Of a DNA stretch of 64,000 nt, positions 57,331 through 64,000 are shown piece by piece; positions within the stretch are counted from its first letter, which is position 1; each line of letters begins with the position of its first letter. Source of the stretch: Dryocosmus kuriphilus (taxonomy: Eukaryota > Arthropoda > Insecta > Hymenoptera > Cynipidae); contig CM076190.1 of NCBI GenBank assembly GCA_038277395.1, forward strand, positions 239,520,452-239,584,451, written 5' to 3'. The notes beneath the pieces are model-generated. The model was not told the DNA's origin and searched no databases. It worked only from the letters and a program-made list of their open reading frames with translations. The position numbers and the translations under genes are program-made.

Positions 57331-57454
57331 AAGGAATGGCGAATAAGTTTTAAGTTAATTTAAGTTTTTAAAAAGTGTGCATATGCAACCTCGATGTAGT
57401 AGACTTGTCTGTGTATTCTTCGGCCCTAGTGACTAAAATAAATCGTTTTGTTTA

Positions 57455-57465
57455 TACTAAGGCAC
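57455..57465 (+). repeat. right target-site duplication of LINE C
   Basis: TACTAAGGCAC, identical to 51939-51949. Confidence 0.85.
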
Positions 57466-58605
57466 TTTGAAAAATCCACAGCATTCGGGTCCCATGGATA
57501 TAAACTACAAGCTTTGAAACCATGCCGTATAGTATTACCAGCGGCTGAGAAACTATTCACGGCAACTTTTAGAAGTGGTCCCATTTTCTACAAAGTCATG
57601 TTATCAGTTGGATTACTTTGTCGCCAATTAAGCACACTTTTTTCCACATATTTTTCAGTGGCTGGAAAGCAGCAACATCTCCTGGTTGTAATAGTCTGGT
57701 AGAATTTTGGTACAAACAGATTAAAGTAATTTTTAACTCTGTACATAAATTTCTAAGTTCCATTGAAAGGTGGCTGCTATGCACATCAACAGAAAGGATA
57801 CCTGGTTGAACTATCTTTTTCCTCTGAATATAAGGATGAAAAATATTTTTTAGATAATCACAAAATAGTTCTCCACACATATAGCCACTAAGAGTGACTC
57901 CGATCCCTGAGCCGTCTGAAACTGATTGACCAATTTCACAAGGTAATATTTTATAAGGAAAAAACCATAGTTGGAGGAGTTGTAACTCCACTTGCACTAA
58001 AAGTAAACAATACTGTTAAATTTAGTTTAGAAGTACCTTTATCAACTTCGTACACATTGCATGTTCCTCGAAAAGCTGATGCATATTTTAATTTTGGACA
58101 CACTTGAAAATATGTTTCATCACTGTTGAATCTACGCGATGGATCATCTAAAATGTGTAAATAGTTTTCTCGTGATAAGTATTCATTGATCTGTTTAAAC
58201 CAATTTCGTACATCATTCTCACTAACACGTGAGTTAGCTGTGGTTACTGCTTCAGCAAAATCTTTCAGAAAGGGATGGATTTCTTTGTAGAAAATTTTTA
58301 TACTAACCATTTCCTGGGCAGTTATTCTTGAAAGGAGTTTTTACACTACTTTGGTCTAAAAATGACATGACATTAGTTTGTATATTTTCTTTCCTTCGAG
58401 TAAATCCTTTTTGATGGCACTCAAAAATACACTTTACCAACTTATTTTCTTTATCTATACCTAAGACTGGAGGTGGGCCTGGAGTTACTTTGGTAAATTC
58501 ATTACTCATTCCAAATTGTAATGTGCCGCTTGGAATACCATATTGCTTGCATGCTTGTCGTTGTGAAATTTCCTTATTTATTGCACCTATAGCATCTTCT
58601 ATGTA
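57466..58605 (-). pseudogene. pogo/Tigger-like transposase, catalytic piece
   Basis: Leftward from the mariner: IEDAIGAINKEISQRQACKQ (psq-type helix-turn-helix) near 58600, a CENP-B-like region FTKVTPGPPPVLG near 58490, RRFNSDETYFQVCPKLKY near 58140 with the first Asp, GVTLSGYMCGELFCDYLKN near 57890, and the second Asp in ILSVDVHSSHLSMELRNLC near 57790. NSTRLLQPGDVAAFQPLKNM near 57690 carries the third acidic site. FKACSLYPWDPNAVDFSKCL ends at the LINE junction. Frame changes lie near 58305, 57960 and 57600. The DDE triad residues themselves are present. Confidence 0.8.
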
Positions 58606-59903
58606 CTACATGGTAAGAGAAGTCCCGAGCCTCACACAGGGATGTCGCCACTAGGATTAAACCATGTATGTTTTCGTTGAGAACCAGCCTTTAGACAGCA
58701 CCATCTTGAGTTTCGTGACATTGCGTGCATTAGTTTTCGAATAACAGCTAATTGTGTCAGACAAGCATTGGTTTCTCGCGAACGATGGAAAGAGAGGAGT
58801 TTCGGGTTTTAATAAAACATTGTTTCTTAATGGGAAAAAACACCGTCCAGACCAAGGAGTGGTTAGGTAAATGCTGTCCAACATCCGCACCATCAGCTGC
58901 AACTGTAAAACGCTGGTTTGCGGACTTCAAACGTAGTCGTACCAGCACCGATGATGCTCAGCGCAGTGGACGGCCCTCTGAGGTCACCACACCGGAAAAC
59001 ATTTTAAAAAATCCATTTGATCGTTTTGAATGATCGGAAAGTGGAGTTGCGTGAAATAGCAGAGGCCGTGGGTATATCGATAGAATGCGTTAGCAACATT
59101 TTGCATGAACATTTGGGGATGAAAAAGCTGATCGCAAGATGGGTACCGCGTTTGCTCACATCGGACCAGAAGCAGCAACATGTTGAAGATTCCGAGCGTA
59201 ATTTGGCCTTGTTCCAAAGAAATAAAAAGGACTTTTTGCATCGATTTGTGACGATGGATGAATCGTGGATTCATTATTACACTCCTGAGTACAACAGACA
59301 GTCTGCAGAATGGTTGAAAGCAGGTAGCAGCCGTCCGAAGCGTCCAAAGACGCAACAGTCGGCCGGGAAGGTTATGGCAAGTGTTTTTTGGGATGCAGGA
59401 GGAATAATCATGATTGAATATTTGGAAAAGGGAAAAGCCATCACAGGTGACTACTACATGGCTCAACTGGATCGTTTAAACAAAGAAATTTAAAAAAAAA
59501 AACGACCGCACATGGCAAGGAAGAAAGTGATGTACCACCACGACAACGCACCAGCACATTCATCGATGAAAACGACGGCCAAACTGAGCGAATTGCGCTA
59601 CCAATTAGTTAAGCATCCTCCGTATTCACCAGATCTGGCCCTCAGCGACTACCATTTGTTCCCAAACTTGAAAAGGTTTTTTCAGGGAAAGAAATTTTCG
59701 TCGAATGCTGAAGTCATGGCCGAAACAGAGGCGTATTTTGAAGGTCTCGATAAATCATTTTTTTCGAAAGGTATCGAAATATTGGAGGACCGCTGGAATA
59801 AGTGCATTACTTTAAATAGAGAGTACACCGAAGAATAAAAAAGGTTTTAAGGTAAAAAATTAATTTTTTCCTTGTGAGGCTCGGGACCTCTCTTACCATG
59901 TAG
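58606..59903 (+). mobile_element. mariner transposon
   Basis: Inverted ends of about 31 bases, CTACATGGTAAGAGAAGTCC on the left (58606) and GGACCTCTCTTACCATGTAG on the right (ending 59903), each flanked by TA. The length of 1298 bp is normal for mariner. It lies between the N-terminal piece of the pogo-like transposase and its helix-turn-helix. Confidence 0.92.
58785..59838 (+). pseudogene. mariner transposase (DD34D), two lesions
   Basis: Starts MEREEFRVLIKHCFLMGKN with the paired helix-turn-helix (PSAATVKRWFADFKRSRTST; VELREIAEAVGISIECVSN). The catalytic residues are in VTMDESWIHYY, MYHHDNAPAHSS and YSPDLALSDYHLFPNLKRF, with 34 residues between the second and third Asp. A one-base frameshift lies in or near an A6 run around 59009, and a TAA replaces a codon at 59491-59493 just before a run of Lys codons. 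With only two lesions this is one of the youngest insertions in the window. Confidence 0.9.
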
Positions 59904-59905
59904 TA

Positions 59906-60000
59906 TACCTCTGAATAATTTTTTATATACCTTGCCTTCTTTTTATTAACTTTTGGCTTTTTACATAGAGAAAGGCAATGTTTAAGATACCTATTCAAAT
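59906..60000 (-). pseudogene. pogo-like transposase, N-terminal piece
   Basis: KPKVNKKKARYIKNYSE ends at the mariner junction, followed beyond it by the helix-turn-helix piece at 58605. The reading frame shifts by one across the insertion, so the gene was already broken or the start is elsewhere. Confidence 0.55.
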
Positions 60001-60060
60001 TTTGAACATATAAGGATGGCGAGATCTAACCTAAAAATATATTTTATATAATTACATGTT

Positions 60061-60455
60061 GAAAAAGGAACGTAGAATATTTTCCTTATATTATGATAAA
60101 AAGATAATTTTATTTACAATTTTAAACAATTTTATTGCTGCATATTTGCAAGCAAACCTTTATTAAACTTACGTTTACAACCAACGAGAAAATAGATGCC
60201 AAAGACTGTGCATCGTACAAGATTGACTGAATACAGGGATTGGTCAACCGGCTAATGACTGTCATTATACGCATTTCTTGACACTAATGCTGGCCACCTT
60301 TCAAAACTGATGCAAACATTAAAAATTTTTTTCTTCATGTTATAATTTTCAAATTATAAAGCTCTTTATGTTTATGAAACATTAATTTTTTTTTTCGTAT
60401 TGAGTTCACAGTTGTACCCGACATCTACTGCTTCCATTCTTAAGTCATTTTGAAG
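60061..60455. other. unassigned gap
   Basis: No gene or repeat recognised. It should include the 5' end of the pogo-like element and the eroded left tip of the DD41D copy 3. Confidence 0.4.
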
Positions 60456-61469
60456 ATCATCATGAATGAACTTTTTTTGAAAAATATTAAATACAAAAGT
60501 TTTAGGATTTTTCCCTGGCTATCCAATGGCGACCTCGGTTTGACCTTGAGCATGACCTTGAAAGTCATATCAAGGTCCAGTCCAATTTATTTAATGAAAA
60601 GCGACATTTTTTATTGCGGATTTGCAAAGAGCAGTTCAAGTATGACATTGACTATGTCCTTGGCTATGACTTTCAAGGTCACTCTAAGGCTATTCCAATT
60701 TCAAACTTGTTTTCTCAAATGGGGACCCCTATTTTTCATTTTGGATGTGGAAAGAGCAGGAAAAAGTTTAACCTTGAACATGACCTTCAAGGTCATTTCA
60801 AAGGCACACTTGTTTTTTCAAATGAGAACCCCCATTTTTTATTGCGGATTTGGAAAGAGCAGGAAATTTTACCTTCAAGTGTGACTTTATCCATAATCAT
60901 GCTCTTCGCCTTGAACCAGGCTTTCAAGGTCATTTTAAAATGATTTTTTCAAGAATTTTGAAAAATCCCAGTCAGATTTCAGACGATTCTTATTAGTCGT
61001 AAATTGGTTGATTTTTTGAAAATATTGTCCGCTATCTTGGTTCCGCCATCTTGGATTAATAATTTTCTAACACTGATTTCAGATTCGTAATTATCGATCC
61101 TAAATACCTCCCCATACTAAATTGAGCGTAAATTGGTCGAGTTTTTGAAAAATATGTCTGCCAACCGTGTAACTTACTCTAAAGTAGGTGTACATTTTGA
61201 GGATAATTGAAAAACAGATACTTTTGCTGCTTAGGCCTTTCTAACAGTCTTTTTCAGTCAAATAGTGGAGTTTTTTTTTGGCGCGGTTGCTGCTTTTCAA
61301 TACTCCTTTTTAGAATATTCGAAAAACTGTTACTTTCGCTGCTTTGGCACCTCTAACAACCATTTTAGAATAGTTAGTGGAGTTCTTTTTTTGGGGGGCG
61401 CAATTGCTGTTTCTTAATAGTTCTTTCTGGGAGTCTTTGAAACCTATTATTTTATTCCTTTCTTTCACC

Positions 61470-62547
61470 ATGGATTCTCTAAAAGAACAAGAGAGAGTTT
61501 ATTTGTTAATGATGAAAGGTTGGGGTGACAGATGTAGGTCTTATGACGAAGTAGTGCAGTTATTTAATGAAAAGTTTCGAGAAGGCTTAACAGGCTTTAG
61601 CAAATCCCCTGTCTCTAGAACTATCAGGAGATTTGAAGAAACCGGGACTAATAAGAACCGTCAAAAATTTGGAAGGTCAAATACTGAAACCTCAGAAGAG
61701 CGGCAATTGGAAGTGGCCCAATCTTTTGTCAAAGATCCGTATTTAACTCTTAGGAAGGCCTTTGAACAGCTTCAAATTAATTGAGTATCCATTTTTAGGA
61801 ATTTAAAGGTCATTAAATTTCACTCTTACAAAATACACATTCATCAAGAAATAAATGAAGGCGATTTTGACTAGCGAGTTGAATTTTGTGAGAACATGGT
61901 GGAAAGCATTGTTCAGAATACAAATTTTCAGTGACTCATCGTTTTTTCAGACGAATCAGCATTTCAACTGAACGTTGAAGTCAATTGCCATAATTGCAGA
62001 TATTGGAGCAATGAAAATCCTCATTGGCTACGAGAGCATGACACGCACTACCCGCAAAAAAAATGTTTGGGCAGATACTTTTAGGGATCGAATAGTTGGA
62101 CCCTTTTTCATTGACAGAAATTTAGATAGACCAAGATATCTGGAATTACTGCAGGAGCAAATAGTCCCAGCCATTCAGGAAATAGCTGGTGATGGCTTTA
62201 ATGAGGTTTGTTACCAACATTATGGTGCACCTGCTCATTTTTTTCAGGTGATTGTGAGAACTACCTAGATGTAGTATTTAGTAATCGTTGGATAGGTCGC
62301 TGAGGACCTATTGAGTGGCCAGCCAGGTCCCCTGATCTGACTCCACTTGACTTTTTTCTTTGGAGCTACATAAAAAAATAAAGTGTACGTTACTAAGCCA
62401 GGAGATTTAGAAGATCCAAGACAAAAAATATTCAATGCTTGCGCTGACATTGCACCTGATATGATAAGGAGTGCGATAGAAAATTTGTATGCCCGTCTAG
62501 GATTCTGCCAGGATTTTCGTGGAGAACATTTTAAACACAGGTTGTAG
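61470..62547 (+). pseudogene. DD41D mariner transposase, broken (copy 3)
   Basis: The ATG at 61470 opens MDSLKEQERVYLLMMKGW. The N-terminal half is open to 61784 with KSPVSRTIRRFEETGTNKNR. A TGA at 61782 and stops near 61871 and 61932 interrupt before IVFSDESAFQLN near 61940. The second site reads YQHYGAPAHFF near 62212, with Tyr replacing the catalytic Asp. The third site is WPARSPDLTPLDFFLW near 62316 with Asp present. It is inactive on several counts. Confidence 0.8.
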
Positions 62548-62690
62548 GCCTTGTCTTAACTGGCCGGGATCGTTAACCTTGTCTTAACTGGACGGACCAT
62601 CTCCTTGCCTTAACTGACTGGGATCGTTAGCCTTGCCTTAGCTGACTGGGATCACTAGCCTTGTCTGAACTGACTGGGATCGCTAGGCGG
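62548..62690 (+). repeat. 30-bp minisatellite behind the transposase (copy 3)
   Basis: About five units of ATCGTTAGCCTTGCCTTAGC type, the same array as at 19379-19560. Confidence 0.8.
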
Positions 62691-63140
62691 TACCCTACAG
62701 TGGCTGAAATTTTTCAAAATTCTTGACAAAATCTTTTTAGAATGACCGTGAAAGCCTGGTTCAAGGTCGAAAGCACTATTATGGATAAAGACACACTTGA
62801 AGGTAAAATTTCCTGCTCTTTCCAAATCCGCAATAAGAAGTGGGGGTTGCCATTTGAAAAAACAAGTTTGACCTTGGAATGACCTTGAAGCTCATGGTCG
62901 AAGTTAAACGTGAAGATAAAATCTCCTGCTCTTTCCATATCCACAAATGAAAAATAGGGGTTCCCATTTAAAAAATTGAGTTTGACCTTGATATTACCTT
63001 CAAGGTCATAGTTAATATCAAACCGGGTTTGCAATTGAATAACCAGGGAAAAATGCTAAAACTTTTGCATTTAATATTTTTCAAAAAAGAATCATTTCTG
63101 ATGAGTTGTTCAGGGGTTTCCATACTTTTGTGCCACCCTG

Positions 63141-63409
63141 TATAGACGCCAATATCATTGAAATATTTGGTTCAAATTTTCTAAACTACCGAAGTTAAAC
63201 AGTGCTTTGAAAGCTTTATATTCATTAGAATTCAAGTATTTAAGTAGTAAATGAATATAACCTATGACTGCTTCTTATTTTTTTCTAAACAAAAGTATGT
63301 GGTCAATCACTATATCATGGCCAACAACCGTACAGCTTTCCCCTATGTCACCTTTGTACAACCTTTATAATCGAATAGTACAGTCGTCTTATAATATCGA
63401 TGGTATACG
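63141..63409. other. unassigned flank of copy 3
   Basis: Nothing recognised. AT-rich. Confidence 0.4.
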
Positions 63410-63545
63410 GGAATAACATGCCGTTTCTAAAATGCGTTGAAAACCATGCCATTTCAAAACAGTGTTGAAAAACATGCCATTTCAAAACTGCGTTTAAGAA
63501 CATGCCATTTCAGGGAACAATTAAAAAACGTTATTTCGGTCGCTC
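63410..63545. repeat. minisatellite with units of about 30 bp
   Basis: Four direct units of ACATGCCATTTCAAAACTGC type, near 63417, 63445, 63476 and 63500, slightly diverged. A reversed AAATGGCAT lies at 63555. Confidence 0.8.
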
Positions 63546-64000
63546 TTTTCCCAAATGGCATTTTTTTCTGTCAACAATTTTTTTCTTCTTTCTTTCTTGT
63601 TCTTTTTCTAACTTGACATATTAAACGAGAAGGAGAGTGTTTTCAAACTAATTTTAACAGATTTCACTGTTTTACGGTAATATTTTTGTCATTTTTGTAC
63701 GAAAAAAATGCGAAAATTTTGTTTTTCGTATCAAGCTATTATAGGTATTTTTTTAATAGAAAATGTTTCATAATATTGGTGTAACATACTTTACATTATC
63801 GCTATTGCTAAAGTTATTGTATTTTTGCATTTTGTACAAAATATACTACATTAACCAATGTTGCTGAATTTTTAAATGTATATTCGTCATATTATTACTA
63901 ATAAAAAATTATGAGCAGGATAAATAGAATTGGCAGTTAAATTTCATAAAAGCTCAGAAGACAAAAAATAATGAATTATTTAATATATTTTTTTTATTTT
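63546..64000. other. AT-rich end of window
   Basis: No gene or structured repeat recognised. Confidence 0.4.

Larger units (their letters stand above)
51950..57454 (+). mobile_element. purine-rich LINE, copy C (related family)
   Basis: A 5.5 kb insertion in the pogo-like gene with an 11-bp target duplication. The order is leader, ORF1, ORF2 and a 3' untranslated region with a duplicated GA-rich unit. The plus strand is very rich in A and G, like copies A and B, and the C-terminal motif GVEVWGWKEYVEVEKLHEKY parallels theirs. The overall sequence is clearly a different subfamily. Confidence 0.85.
50600..60060 (-). mobile_element. pogo/Tigger-like DNA transposon, dissected by three insertions
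   Basis: A transposase gene runs leftward in four pieces: about 60000-59906, 58605-57466, 51949-51333 and 50980-50619. Between them lie a mariner (58606-59903), a LINE (51950-57454) and a SINE (50981-51332). Removing the three restores a continuous order of domains. Terminal repeats of the pogo element were not identified, so its ends are approximate. Confidence 0.75.
60456..63140 (+). mobile_element. long-TIR DD41D mariner (rosa-type), copy 3
   Basis: The right end is intact: CCATACTTTTGTGCCACCCTG to 63140, then TA. The left tip is eroded, the first recognisable part being ATCATCATGAATGAAC near 60456. The arms again carry dense TGACCTTGA/TCAAGGTCA motifs. The transposase pseudogene and minisatellite are arranged as in copy 2. 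Confidence 0.85.

Noticed and set aside
58657..58948. Minus-strand frames across the mariner 5' part
   Set aside because: Antisense to the mariner transposase, which is clearly on the plus strand.

Overview
The window is eukaryotic, AT-rich and dominated by transposable elements. It is most likely from an insect and probably a hymenopteran with a large, repeat-rich genome. The signs are Tc1, mariner, rosa-type (DD41D), pogo/Tigger and KIAA1586-type hAT DNA transposons; AP-endonuclease LINEs whose sense strand is purine-rich; a Penelope-type GIY-YIG fragment; a tRNA-derived SINE; and spliceosomal intron signals. There are no bacterial operons, ribosome binding sites or CRISPR arrays. The species cannot be fixed from sequence alone, and almost every transposon gene here is broken.

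Layout from the left. 236-1405: a dead Tc1-like element. About 1418-4430: a 3 kb block that recurs inverted at about 41450-44800. 4925-5145: a hairpin MITE-like repeat. 5199-8475: first of three long-TIR DD41D mariners (others at 17222-20020 and 60456-63140). 8795-14910: a broken DUF7869-like gene split by a 4.6 kb LINE with a 12-bp target duplication. 16628-17097 (minus): the only long intact reading frame with no transposon resemblance, which looks like a terminal exon of a secreted protein. 20060-34250: minisatellites and an AT-rich inverted and tandem repeat family, split by two copies (LINE A plus, LINE B minus) of one LINE family.

34865-41150 is a palindrome with arms of about 2.9 kb around an axis near 37.9 kb. 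Each arm holds a satellite of about 156-bp monomers, homopolymer C/G tracts and a Helitron-like insertion. Together with the outer inverted blocks (1418-4430 and 41450-44800) it can be read as one palindrome with arms of about 6 kb whose left arm is split by 30 kb of other sequence.

44297-44354 (minus), inside the right outer arm, has a TATA box, an ATG, a signal-peptide-like first exon and a consensus GTAAGT donor. The left arm carries a decayed copy at 1692-1740. The exon phase matches the acceptor at 17097, so a secreted two-exon gene with a 27 kb repeat-filled intron is possible but unproven.

44844-60060: a hAT element, a Penelope-like fragment, and a pogo-like transposase gene into which a SINE, a 5.5 kb LINE and a mariner have each inserted; target duplications or TIRs mark each junction. 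60456-63140 is the third DD41D mariner, and the last kilobase holds a minisatellite and AT-rich sequence. The window works as a stratified record of transposon insertions around one candidate host gene rather than as a set of cooperating genes.
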